Assembly (NCBI RefSeq): GCF_009765755.1
Contig: NZ_LMUV01000003.1
Location: forward strand, 1-38,555
Direction: 5' to 3'
DNA: 38,555 bases
DNA from: Rhodanobacter sp. L36
GTDB taxonomy: Bacteria > Pseudomonadota > Gammaproteobacteria > Xanthomonadales > Rhodanobacteraceae
Made by a program: the position numbers and the translations under genes. This document shows, one piece after another, positions 20,044-28,151 of the stretch. Position 1 is the stretch's first letter, and every line of letters begins with the position of its first letter. The notes beneath the pieces are model-generated. The model was not told the DNA's origin, did not search any database, and was given only the letters and a program-made list of their open reading frames with translations.

Positions 20044-20517
20044 TCAACGCAGCGGTTTGGCCATGCGCAGCAAATCGGTTCCGTAACCGCACGATTCGTA
20101 CAGCGCGCGCGCACGTTCGTTGCCGGGGAATACCGCCAGCGTCATCAGCGAACAGTGATGTTCGCGCGCCCACGTTTCGGCGTGCGTCATCAGCGCGCGA
20201 CCCACGCCGCGCCCGTCGTGCCCCGGCGCCACCACGATGTTGTGGACATGGCAGTTGCTGCGGCCGGTGAAAAAATCCTGGGTCTTGTGCAGCTCGACAA
20301 AACCGACACGTTCGCCATCGGTGTCTTCGGCCACGAACAGAAATTGATTCGCCGGTTGATCCTCGAGATGTCCGAGCAGGTCGTCGCGCGTGCCCTTGAG
20401 GCATTCGTGCCGCGGTCGCCACGCCGGTAGCGGGAAATCAACCAGGCGCGGCACCAAGGCGAGGATGAAGTCGTCATCGTCTTCGGCCAGACGGATCAGC
20501 AGCGATATCTCGGACAT
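20044..20517 (-). CDS. GNAT-family N-acetyltransferase
   Basis: The gene encodes 157 residues with a complete GNAT fold. Strand 4 and the acetyl-CoA pyrophosphate loop are visible as HNIVVAPGHDGRGVGRALMTHAE (motif R-G-x-G). They are followed by LMTLAVFPGNERARALYESCGYGTD, the C-terminal part conserved in the family. The substrate is unknown; the layout resembles acetyltransferases of small amines or aminoglycosides, but that is not enough for a call. The ATG at 20517 opens MSEISLLIRLAEDDD. It converges with the SapC-family gene. Confidence 0.92.
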   Translation of the reverse strand: MSEISLLIRLAEDDDDFILALVPRLVDFPLPAWRPRHECLKGTRDDLLGHLEDQPANQFLFVAEDTDGERVGFVELHKTQDFFTGRSNCHVHNIVVAPGHDGRGVGRALMTHAETWAREHHCSLMTLAVFPGNERARALYESCGYGTDLLRMAKPLR

Positions 20518-20707
20518 GGGGAATCGTGGGCAGGGGATGAGCTGGCGTTTCTACACCCTTGAGTGACATCGGCGAAAGTCCCGCTCGTCAGTCCATGGCG
20601 CCCGCGATGATGCGCGGGCAGCGATGTATATTCCGGAAGCTTTGCCGCGCACGGCCGTCGTCGTGCGCACGCGCAAACATCGAATGACATCGCGAAAGGA
20701 TTTGTCC

Positions 20708-22168
20708 GTGCCGACTACCACCCGTCGCATCCACGTCCAGGCCGCTGGCGACAACGTGCTCACCGAAGGCATGCAGCAGATCCAGCGCGAGCTGAAACTC
20801 CCTGATGCTTTTCCGCCGGAGGTCGAGGCCGCCGCGGCACGCGCCGCTGCGCAACCGCGACTGCCGGAACTGGACCGAACCGACATCTCTTTCGTCACCA
20901 TCGATCCGCCCGAATCGATGGATCTCGATCAGGCCCTGCATGTCGAACACATCGACAACGGATACCGCGTGCACTACGCGATTGCCGACGTCGCCGCCTT
21001 CGTCACCGCTGGCGACGCGGTGGACATCGAAGCGAACCGTCGCGGCGAAACACTCTACGGCGCCGACGCGAAAATTCCGCTGCATCCGAAAGTGTTGTCC
21101 GAAGGAGCGACCTCGCTGCTGCCGGATCAATTGCGCCCTGCGTTACTGTGGACGATCGAACTGGACACGGCCGGCGCGATTGCCACGATCGACGTGCGCC
21201 GCGCGCGCGTGAAAAGTCGCGCCAAGCTCGACTACGCCGGCGTGCAGCAGCGCATCGACACCGGCAACGCCGATCCGATGTGGACCGTGCTGCGCGAGAT
21301 CGGCGAGTTGCGCAAGCAGTGCGAGCAAGCGCGCGGCGGCGTCAGCTTGCCGTTGCCCGAGCAGGAAATCCGCGTCGACAACGGCCAGTGGACGCTGTCG
21401 TTTCGTGCACGCCTCGCGGTGGAAGACTGGAACGAGCAGATTTCATTGCTTACCGGCATGGCTGCGGCGCAGTTGATGGTGCAGGCGAAAGTCGGGCTGT
21501 TGCGCACCTTGCCCGAACCCGATCCGCGCGACATCGCGCGGCTGCGCATCACCGCCAAGGCGCTCGGCATCGACTGGCCGGATGCGACGAATTATCCAGA
21601 TTTCATCCGCTCGCTCGATCCGTCGAAGGACGCGCACGTCGCCATGCTCACGACATCCACCACCGTGCTGCGTGGCGCCGGCTACGTCGCCTTCAACGGC
21701 ACGCTGCCGGCGCAGCCGATGCAGTCGGCAATCGCCGCGGAATATACCCACGCCACTGCGCCGTTGCGCCGGCTGGTGGATCGCTACACTGGCGAAGCGT
21801 GCATCGCGTTGTGCGCGAAACAGCCGGTGCCGGATTGGGTGCTGGCGGCGTTGCCCGGCTTGCCGGCGACCATGCAGGCATCCGGCCATCGAGCGAGCCA
21901 GTACGAAAAGGCCGTGCTCGATCTGGCCGAAGCCGCGGTGCTGGCACCGCGCGTCGGCGAATCGTTCGCAGGCGCCATTGTCGAAGTGTCCGGTGCCGAT
22001 CCGCACAAGGGCGTGGTGATCGTGCGCGATCCTGCGATCGAAGCCAGCGTGTCGAGCACGTCGCCATTGCCGCTCGGCGCGGATGTCACGGTCAAGTTGA
22101 TCGAGGCCGATCCGATCAAGCGCGTCACGCGTTTCGAGCTCGATGTGTCGGGCAACGAAAGTCAGTAA
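20708..22168 (+). CDS. RNase II-family (RNB domain) exoribonuclease
   Basis: The GTG at 20708 is preferred because AAAGGA lies 7 bases upstream; this gives 486 residues starting MPTTTRRIHVQ, and an ATG at 20684 is the alternative. The RNB catalytic segment SFVTIDPPESMDLDQAL is near the N-terminus, giving Asp66, Asp72, Asp74 and Gln75. E. coli RNase II has Asp201, Asp207, Asp209 and Asp210 there, so the last acidic residue is replaced. EYTHATAPLRRLVDRY corresponds to the conserved Y-T-H-x-T-S-P-I-R-R-Y motif. The usual N-terminal cold-shock domains are missing, and only a short C-terminal OB-like tail is present. A 3'-to-5' RNase role is likely. Confidence 0.9.
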   Translation: MPTTTRRIHVQAAGDNVLTEGMQQIQRELKLPDAFPPEVEAAAARAAAQPRLPELDRTDISFVTIDPPESMDLDQALHVEHIDNGYRVHYAIADVAAFVTAGDAVDIEANRRGETLYGADAKIPLHPKVLSEGATSLLPDQLRPALLWTIELDTAGAIATIDVRRARVKSRAKLDYAGVQQRIDTGNADPMWTVLREIGELRKQCEQARGGVSLPLPEQEIRVDNGQWTLSFRARLAVEDWNEQISLLTGMAAAQLMVQAKVGLLRTLPEPDPRDIARLRITAKALGIDWPDATNYPDFIRSLDPSKDAHVAMLTTSTTVLRGAGYVAFNGTLPAQPMQSAIAAEYTHATAPLRRLVDRYTGEACIALCAKQPVPDWVLAALPGLPATMQASGHRASQYEKAVLDLAEAAVLAPRVGESFAGAIVEVSGADPHKGVVIVRDPAIEASVSSTSPLPLGADVTVKLIEADPIKRVTRFELDVSGNESQ

Positions 22169-22189
22169 CGACCGCCGCGTATCGATGAC

Positions 22190-23194
22190 TCAATAGAGAC
22201 CAACGCGTATCGCCTTGGAGAAATTTTCCGCGTCGGTGGTCTTCAATGCGCGGTCGGTGATGCGTCCGCGCTGGCGCAGTTTTTCCACCGACACGCTGGT
22301 GTCGACCGCGCCGATCTTGTGCAGGTATTCCGGCAGGTAACCCGTCAGCAGCAGGCCCATGCCCCAGTGCAGGTTCGGATCGATCTTGCGCACCATGCGA
22401 TAGACGATGGTGGTGCAGTTGGACGTGAGCGTGTTGTAGAACGACGGTTTTGCCGCGAGTGTGTTCGCCGCCTGCATGTAGGACAGGAACAGCGCGCGCA
22501 TCGTCGGCTTGTCCATGCGCAGCGGATAAAGATAGTCGTCCTCGCCGCGCACGTTGGTGCGCACGCGGATGATGTCGCGCTCGTCCGCGCCGACCAGGAT
22601 GGTTTCGAACTGCCGGAAGAATCCGCCGACCGAGGAGAACTGATCGCCGCGCTTCTTGCGAATCTCGACCGAGAACACCACGTGGCTGCCGTCATCGAAG
22701 CCGAAGCTGATCATCGCGTGCGCGATCGCCTTGCTGCCCCAGTACGACAACACCGCGTCGGCGGTGGCTAGATGATCGAGGTTGTATTGACGCGTTTCCC
22801 AGTGCGCGTCGTAATCGTCATCGGTGCGCCAGGTGAAGTTGCGCACGTTCTGCAGCGTCACCTCGTTGCCGTGAACGGTGCCGGTGAGCGTGCGCGCCAC
22901 GTCGCCAGCCCACACGCGATGGTTGCTCGGCAGAATGCTCGCCCACCACAGCAGCAGCACCGCATAGGTGACCGCATAGACGCCCATCGGCATCCAGCTT
23001 TTGCGGACGATCGCCATCGCTGCCAGACCCAGAACCAGCAATACCCAGATCGCGCACCCGGCGATGCGTCCGAGGTTGCCCCCGGGCAGTTGGTACCAGA
23101 GCGCCAGCGCACCCCACGCGCCGGACACGAACGTCGCCAGCCCAGCCAGCGCGATCAGCACGGCTCGCCCAAACATCCAGCGCTTCCTGGTCAT
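22190..23194 (-). CDS. DUF4105 (Lnb N-terminal-like) membrane protein
   Basis: From the ATG at 23194 (MTRKRW, after GGGGGCGAA) the gene encodes 334 residues. Three N-terminal membrane segments (FGRAVLIALAGLATFVSGAW, IAGCAIWVLLVLGLAAMAI and YAVTYAVLLLWWASIL) precede a periplasmic domain. Its motifs are WAGDVARTL, FSVEIRKKRGDQFS and YNTLTSNCTTIVYRM, the last with the Cys conserved in DUF4105. This family includes the N-terminal domain of lacto-N-biosidase-like proteins and resembles papain-type NlpC amidases, so a hydrolase or transferase role in the envelope is possible. It is convergent with the RNB gene and divergent from the lipoprotein hydrolase that follows. Confidence 0.88.
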   Translation of the reverse strand: MTRKRWMFGRAVLIALAGLATFVSGAWGALALWYQLPGGNLGRIAGCAIWVLLVLGLAAMAIVRKSWMPMGVYAVTYAVLLLWWASILPSNHRVWAGDVARTLTGTVHGNEVTLQNVRNFTWRTDDDYDAHWETRQYNLDHLATADAVLSYWGSKAIAHAMISFGFDDGSHVVFSVEIRKKRGDQFSSVGGFFRQFETILVGADERDIIRVRTNVRGEDDYLYPLRMDKPTMRALFLSYMQAANTLAAKPSFYNTLTSNCTTIVYRMVRKIDPNLHWGMGLLLTGYLPEYLHKIGAVDTSVSVEKLRQRGRITDRALKTTDAENFSKAIRVGLY

Positions 23195-23343
23195 TTCGCC
23201 CCCTGCTGCCCTTCGATGCGCAAGCGTGCGGCTTTGATCGCGGGAAGACAATGCATCGGCAAAACCACCGCGACCGCAGGCATGGCTACAATTCATTCGA
23301 TTCGGGCCAGCGAGATCGCCGCACCATGCAAAGCGGAACACGG

Positions 23344-25224
23344 ATGTGGGCCATGCGATGCGTCACCGTCGGCATGCTGCTGTGCCTCGGTGCGTGCGCG
23401 ATGGTCGATGTCAGCCGCATCAAGCAGCACGACTATCTGGCCGAACGTCGCGCCGATGCACTCGGCAGCGGGCGTCTGAGCGACGGTACCGTGCAAGTGC
23501 TCAACGTGGTCGCGCTCAGCGCCGATACCTGCAGCAAGGATTTCTCCGACTGCACCGGCACGCTGGTCCGCTCGCCAGGTTTGACCGACGAGCAGCGGCT
23601 TTCCACGTTGTCCGAACTGTGGATGGCGCGTGCGATCAAGGTCGATCCCGCGAAGTCCGGCGCGCCGATGCAGGACGTCGCGCTGGATGCGTATCTGCAA
23701 TCCGCGCGCTATGCCTACGCCTATCTTTTCTACACGGCGCGCCAACCGTCCGAGCGTGCATTCGACTTGCGCCAGGCGCAGGTGCTCGGCTTCTACAATT
23801 TCGCCGTGCAGCGCGCGGTGCAGCGTTTTTTCCACGTGCTGCCGCAGTTGGGCACGCAATGGACACAGACCTCTCTGGCCGGCTGGACGGTGATGCGTCC
23901 GCAAACCGACGTCCGGCTCGCCGGCGACGCACGTGTGCCGACCGAACTGATCCCCGCGTCCGACCTGCGCTTCAAGGGTTTGCGCAACGTGTATCAGCGC
24001 GACGGTTTCGGCTCCGACTTCGTCGCCGTGGCGCCACCGGAATCGCCCGACGTGCAGGTGCCGTGGCGCGATCCTGATTTCGTGTCGATGACCGGCGCGC
24101 TGGTGTTCGACGGCAACACGCTGGCCAGCGTGCTGGCGACGAAACAGGTACGGCTGCTGGCGCGCGATCCGTATCGCGACGGCAGCATCACTGTCGGCGA
24201 TCGCGTGGTGCCGCTCGGCGCCAACTTCACTGCGGCGTACGGCGTGTGGCTTGCGCGTTCGGGCTTCGCCGGGCAATCGATCCGCTCGCTGCTCGGGCGC
24301 GAAGGCGGCATCACCACGCCGCGCATTCTGCTGATGCAGCCGTACGATCCGAACCGCCTCACCGTGGTCATGCTGCACGGGCTCGCCAGCAGTCCCGAGG
24401 CGTGGATCAACGTCGCCAACGAAGTCATGGGCGACGAAAGCCTGCGCCGCAACTATCAGGTGTGGGAGGTTTACTACCCGACCAATGCGCCCGTCGCGGT
24501 GAACCTCGCCGGCATCCGCAAGGCACTCGACGCCACGCTGCGGCACTACGATCCCGGCGGCCACGCGCGCGCCTCGAACAACATGGTGCTGGTCGGCCAC
24601 AGCATGGGCGGCGTGATCGCGCGACTGCTGGTTTCTTCCAGCGGCGACAAGTTGTGGGGCGTGGCGCCCGGCCGCGCCGACCTGTCGCCGCAGAAGCGCG
24701 CGCAACTACGCCAGCGACTTGCGCCGTATCTGCAATTCACGCCGATGCCGCAGGTCACGCGCGCGGTGTTTCTCGCTTCGCCCCATCGCGGCACGCCGTA
24801 CGCGCAGCATCGCATCGCACGCTGGATCGGTAACCTCATCCGGCTGCCGGTCGGCATTCTCAAGGAAGCGGCGAGCTTCTCCGATCTGCTCAAGCGCACC
24901 GACGGCAGCAGCGACAAGGCGTGGCGCGTGCCCAACGCCATCGACAACCTCAGCGACACCGACCCCTTCATCGTCGCCGCCGCCGACCTGCCGATTTCGC
25001 CCAAGGTGCGATATCACACCATCGTCGGCGTCTACAAACCCACCGGCCCGCTCGACACCACCAGCGACGGCGTCGTGCCGTACAAAAGCGCCCACCTCGC
25101 CGGCGCCGAATCCGAAATCGCCATCCCCTCCTGGCACAGCGTGCAGGACACCCCCGCAGCGATTCTCGAACTGCGCCGGATTCTCGCGCTGCACGCCGCG
25201 GCATTGCAGCCGGCGACGCCGTAA
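23344..25224 (+). CDS. Lipoprotein alpha/beta hydrolase, lipase-like
   Basis: The ATG at 23344 has GGAA 5 bases upstream and gives 626 residues; ATGs at 23326 and 23353 are in frame. The lipoprotein signal ends MLLCLGAC. About 340 residues of unrecognised helical region follow, then a C-terminal alpha/beta hydrolase fold. The visible motifs are the oxyanion-hole segment VVMLHGLASSPEAW, the nucleophile GHSMGGVIARLL (Ser about 420), FLASPHRGTPYA, and the probable acid and His in TTSDGVVPYKSAHL and IPSWHSVQDTP. This looks like a lipase or PGAP1-like esterase at the envelope. The substrate is unknown. The function of the large N-terminal region is also unknown. Confidence 0.88.
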   Translation: MWAMRCVTVGMLLCLGACAMVDVSRIKQHDYLAERRADALGSGRLSDGTVQVLNVVALSADTCSKDFSDCTGTLVRSPGLTDEQRLSTLSELWMARAIKVDPAKSGAPMQDVALDAYLQSARYAYAYLFYTARQPSERAFDLRQAQVLGFYNFAVQRAVQRFFHVLPQLGTQWTQTSLAGWTVMRPQTDVRLAGDARVPTELIPASDLRFKGLRNVYQRDGFGSDFVAVAPPESPDVQVPWRDPDFVSMTGALVFDGNTLASVLATKQVRLLARDPYRDGSITVGDRVVPLGANFTAAYGVWLARSGFAGQSIRSLLGREGGITTPRILLMQPYDPNRLTVVMLHGLASSPEAWINVANEVMGDESLRRNYQVWEVYYPTNAPVAVNLAGIRKALDATLRHYDPGGHARASNNMVLVGHSMGGVIARLLVSSSGDKLWGVAPGRADLSPQKRAQLRQRLAPYLQFTPMPQVTRAVFLASPHRGTPYAQHRIARWIGNLIRLPVGILKEAASFSDLLKRTDGSSDKAWRVPNAIDNLSDTDPFIVAAADLPISPKVRYHTIVGVYKPTGPLDTTSDGVVPYKSAHLAGAESEIAIPSWHSVQDTPAAILELRRILALHAAALQPATP

Positions 25225-25241
25225 ACCGTAAAGAGCTTCAC

Positions 25242-25294
25242 CGTCATTCCGGCGCAGGCCGGAGAAGATTCTCAACAGCGATGCGGGTCATCGC
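25242..25294 (+). repeat. Dispersed intergenic repeat, copy A
   Basis: Starting CGTCATTCCGGCGCAGGCC, this 53-base stretch matches, in inverted orientation, 28036-28088 (most positions identical by eye). Part of it forms a GGCGCAGGCC-type small hairpin, as in REP-like elements. The rest of the gene-free stretch 25225-25537 contains only a GATAGCG-CCACG-CGCTATC inverted repeat (25452-25470); no gene is supported there. Confidence 0.75.
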
Positions 25295-25537
25295 ACGCCA
25301 TCGCGAAACGAATCATCCCTCGTCCGCAGCGCCGCCCATCAGCGCAAACAAAAGCGATCTCGGCGTTCGCACGGTTGTCGAGGCAAACGCCTCTCGGCAA
25401 CCACGCCGACCCACACGGACTCCATCTGGCGGATTCCTCTGATGGCGTAGCGATAGCGCCACGCGCTATCAAGTCATGTCGCTGCAGTTCGCGGCGACGC
25501 CCGTCACTGGAGACGGGGAACTTCAAGGAGCTTCACC

Positions 25538-26056
25538 ATGCGTCAGAACCTCGCATCGCTCAACCTCGACGACAACACCCTGACCGCCATCGACGTCGCG
25601 CTCGATAGCCTGGAAACCGCCTTTGTCGCGCTGATCGCACTCAACCCCGAACAGCGCCGAAGCCTCGCCCGCATGGGCGACAAATCCGAAGCGTTCTGCC
25701 GCCAGACCCTCAACGTGCTCACGCTGAATCCGCAGATTGTGCCGCCCGGCTTCGACCTCGCCGAAGCGCAGAACGACATGGCCGCGCTCGATCGCCTGCG
25801 CCCCCGATTGATGCGCCTGATGCGCCTCACCGAACGCGCCGACGACTCAGCCACCGCCCTCGGCAGCGACCTGATGACGGCCTCGCTCGAAGGCTACGCA
25901 CTGCTCAAGCTATCCGGCCGCAACCAGGGCCTGGAAGGTTTGCGCGATGCGCTCTCCGCCCGCTTCCCCGGCCATCGTCGCACCCCGGCGTCCGCCACAC
26001 CCGTCGTCACTCCTCCCGGCACCACCCCTCCCGGCAACACCCACCCCACCGCCTGA
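25538..26056 (+). CDS. Conserved helical protein of unknown function
   Basis: The gene encodes 172 residues with an excellent ribosome-binding site (AAGGAGC, 6 bases before ATG). The sequence is predominantly helical: a first helix (LTAIDVALDSLETAFVALIAL), then RRSLARMGDKSEAFCRQTLNVL, a segment with NPQIVPPGFDL, and ERADDSATALGSDLMTASLEGYALLK. The C-terminus is a Pro/Thr-rich tail (PPGTTPPGNTHP). There is no signal peptide. I have seen related families annotated only as hypothetical. A perfect hairpin terminator follows the stop, so it is a single-gene unit. Confidence 0.85.
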   Translation: MRQNLASLNLDDNTLTAIDVALDSLETAFVALIALNPEQRRSLARMGDKSEAFCRQTLNVLTLNPQIVPPGFDLAEAQNDMAALDRLRPRLMRLMRLTERADDSATALGSDLMTASLEGYALLKLSGRNQGLEGLRDALSARFPGHRRTPASATPVVTPPGTTPPGNTHPTA

Positions 26057-26065
26057 TCGTTCGAC

Positions 26066-26094
26066 CCCGGCGCGCACAACGCGCGCCGGGTTTT
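26066..26094 (+). terminator. Rho-independent terminator
   Basis: A perfect 10-base G+C stem (CCCGGCGCGC / GCGCGCCGGG) with loop ACAAC is followed by TTTT. Confidence 0.88.
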
Positions 26095-26230
26095 GGCGAC
26101 CATCGCCATACGCAGCGCGATTCTCAGCGCGCTTCGACACGGTCCGCCGCCACCCGGTGCGGCATCAACAACCGCCAGGCCCCACGACGACACTTCGCGC
26201 GCCGACCGCTCCGCCTCAACCGCCGCCATC

Positions 26231-26356
26231 GCCGCTTTTTCCGGCAACGCCGCCACTTGAACCGCCGTCGTCGCCGCTTTTTCCGGCAGCGCCGCCACTT
26301 CAACCGTCGTCATTGCCGCTTTTTTCGCCGACCGCGCCGCTCAAAGCGCCGGCATC
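26231..26356. repeat. 42-bp minisatellite with degenerate continuation
   Basis: Units begin GCCGCTTTTTCCGGCA at 26231 and 26273 (about 37 of 42 positions identical) and, more diverged, at 26315. The period is exactly 14 codons. On the minus strand it encodes a repeated AALPEKAA-type sequence, and on the plus strand a Pro-rich one. Both frames look non-functional or decayed: there are stops on the minus strand and no ribosome-binding site. From 26357 to about 26535 fragments such as CAAAGCGCCG recur without order. The rest of 26536-26669 shows nothing. Confidence 0.7.
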
Positions 26357-26669
26357 GCCACGCCGAGCGGCGACCATGCCGCGCAAAGCGGCAAGCGCTC
26401 CGTTCAAAGCGCCGTCACCGCCACTTCGCCGCGGCCAGGAGCGCGAAAAAGCGACGATGACGCCGCTTCAAGCGGCGCCACCGGCACACCGAGCGGCAGC
26501 ACCGCAATTTGAAGCGGCGGTACCGAGGCTTTGAGTGAGATCGGCGGTGAATAAAGCTTCGATATTGAAGTGGAGATTAGGATTTTCCGTTGACGCTACC
26601 CATGCAACGCCGGAACATGCCGCGCACGTGCCCCGTTGCGGGTTCTAAAAGCCGCCGAGGCTAATAAGC

Positions 26670-27110
26670 ATGCATCTTGATGCTGACAGCATCCTCCCGC
26701 AGTCCGGCCTCTCATTTGGTGTCGGCGGTATTGAGTTTTTCTCGCGTGCATCCGTGTTGGCAGAGCAAAGTGGTTATGACGGTCCTGGCTGGCAAAAGAG
26801 CTGGTTAGTGATAGCCCATGAAACTGCTTGCGGAGATCCCATTTTCTTGGATCAGTCCAAGATCGACCATCCGGTATTTACAGCAATGCATGGTGCTGGC
26901 TCTTGGGAGCCGTCGCTTGTTGCAAGTTCATGGGCTCAGTTTCTTGCTGCGCTCGAATTCGCTCGTCCGTACACCAAGGACAGGGAAAATCCTGTTGGCC
27001 TAGAGCAACGCCCATTCAATCAATCGGAGCACAAGGAGTTGCTGAGTGGTTTGAGTAAAATTCTCGGGTCACCATTGCCGATATTTTGGGATGTGCTCTT
27101 TACGCCGTAG
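26670..27110 (+). CDS. SMI1/KNR4 (SUKH) family protein, putative immunity protein
   Basis: The gene encodes 146 residues. The core matches the SUKH fold: GWQKSWLVIAHETACGDPIFLD, then HPVFTAMHGAGSWEPSLVASSWAQFLAALEF. The W-x-x-I-x..GD-x-x-x-x-D and H-G-x-G-W-x-P patterns are characteristic. SUKH proteins commonly act as immunity proteins against polymorphic bacterial toxins. The N-terminus appears short compared with many members, so it may be a truncated or orphan immunity gene. No toxin gene is adjacent. GAGG lies about 10 bases before the ATG. The region is visibly richer in A/T than its neighbours. Confidence 0.78.
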   Translation: MHLDADSILPQSGLSFGVGGIEFFSRASVLAEQSGYDGPGWQKSWLVIAHETACGDPIFLDQSKIDHPVFTAMHGAGSWEPSLVASSWAQFLAALEFARPYTKDRENPVGLEQRPFNQSEHKELLSGLSKILGSPLPIFWDVLFTP

Positions 27111-27176
27111 TCACTTGTTCAAGACAAAAGCCTCGCCGCCGCTCAACCGCCCGTGAAACCCCTCCCTAGGTACCCA

Positions 27177-27908
27177 ATGATCAAGAAATTTCTAGCCGGA
27201 TTGGGAATAGGGCAGGCGAGCAAAGCCGGTGGCGAAGAGGCGTTGGCGCACGCGCTATCGCATGCGCCGTACAAAGAGTCGTATGCGAACTTTCTCTACA
27301 ACCTTGTGTTCTGCGACGACCCCGGACTTTTCAGGAATGACAACACCGCAAAGGGCAACGGATTTTGGGCGGTGCTTCTCGCTGATGAACCCGATTACGC
27401 GGGGCTGGAAAAGATCGCGTCGAATCCGGAAGAAGAAAGCCGCGCGCGGGTACTCGCGTACAACCGCATGCGCGCTGGTGGATGCGTGGTTCCGGCCAAG
27501 CTGTTGCTCGGCGTCATCTTCGAGGTGGCACTCGAGCAAGGGCTCGACACGCTGGCTGCGTATCCCGATGGTCAGGTTCGCTATCTGAATCAGTCCGGCA
27601 AGGTGGCGATCTTCGATGGCGGCTCTGCCTATGTCGAAGCGCTGGCGAAAGAGCTGGTGGCTGTGTCGCAGCCGATTGTCAATGCGATCGGCCCGTGGGA
27701 CAGGAAGCGATTGCCGCCACCGCCTACCGACTATGTCCGCATGACGTTTCTCGTATCCGATGGTTTGTATTTCGGTGAAGCACCTTTCGCGACACTGCAA
27801 CGCGATGCCATGGGCGGCCCGGTGCTGGCGAAGGCGACGGAGTTGCTTCAGGCCTGTGTCGCGGCGGCGGTGAAATCGGAACAAGGGCCGCACGAGCACG
27901 GGGTGTGA
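27177..27908 (+). CDS. Conserved hypothetical protein, unknown function
   Basis: From the ATG at 27177, with AGG 8 bases upstream, the gene encodes 243 residues; a GTG at 27153 adds 8. No signal peptide or membrane segment is present. The protein is a soluble alpha/beta protein with FLYNLVFCDDPGLF, FWAVLLADEPDYAGLEKIAS and the segment GVIFEVALEQGLDTLAAYPDG-VRYLNQSGKVAIFDG. I recall similar hypothetical proteins in Xanthomonads and Pseudomonads but no defined function. It lies 66 bases after the SUKH gene in the same orientation, so co-transcription is possible, and a link to toxin immunity is only contextual. Confidence 0.75.
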   Translation: MIKKFLAGLGIGQASKAGGEEALAHALSHAPYKESYANFLYNLVFCDDPGLFRNDNTAKGNGFWAVLLADEPDYAGLEKIASNPEEESRARVLAYNRMRAGGCVVPAKLLLGVIFEVALEQGLDTLAAYPDGQVRYLNQSGKVAIFDGGSAYVEALAKELVAVSQPIVNAIGPWDRKRLPPPPTDYVRMTFLVSDGLYFGEAPFATLQRDAMGGPVLAKATELLQACVAAAVKSEQGPHEHGV

Positions 27909-27951
27909 GATAGCGGCTTTCTTTCCGCAGCCTCAATGTTTCAGGTTCGTC

Positions 27952-27971
27952 ATCCCTGCGAAGGCAGGGAT
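27952..27971. repeat. REP-like palindrome
   Basis: ATCCCTGC-GAAG-GCAGGGAT is a perfect 8-base stem within the familiar CGTCATCCCTGCG... type of REP element. It is the left end of the repeat cluster 27952-28088 that fills the gap before the next gene. Confidence 0.75.
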
Positions 27972-27985
27972 TGCATTTGAAGTGC

Positions 27986-28063
27986 GACGACCAGCAGCGC
28001 TCTAGAGAATGGATGACCAGCTCGGCTGTCTTAAAGCGATGACCAGCTTCGCTGTTGAAAAAC
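27986..28063. repeat. 26-bp tandem repeat, three copies
   Basis: Units start GACGACCAGC (27986), GATGACCAGC (28012) and GATGACCAGC (28038), exactly 26 bases apart. The pairs share about two thirds of their bases. The third unit is part of the inverted copy of the dispersed repeat. Confidence 0.7.
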
Positions 28064-28088
28064 TTCTCCGGCCTCCGCCAGAATGACG
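28036..28088 (-). repeat. Dispersed intergenic repeat, copy B (inverted)
   Basis: Read on the minus strand this stretch starts CGTCATTCTGGCGGAGGCC and continues GGAGAAG and CAACAGCG to GTCATCGC, matching copy A at 25242-25294. Together the two copies bracket the SUKH and hypothetical genes as inverted repeats about 2.7 kb apart. Confidence 0.75.
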
Positions 28089-28151
28089 GAGGTGGAAAGG
28101 TTGTCGAAATTGTTGAACGCATAGCGGCAGGGTTTACCTGCCGCATCGCTC

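Noticed and set aside
25947..26534. 195-residue Pro-rich plus-strand frame overlapping the 172-residue gene
   Set aside because: It starts inside another gene, crosses a strong terminator and owes its length to the minisatellite; no ribosome-binding site.
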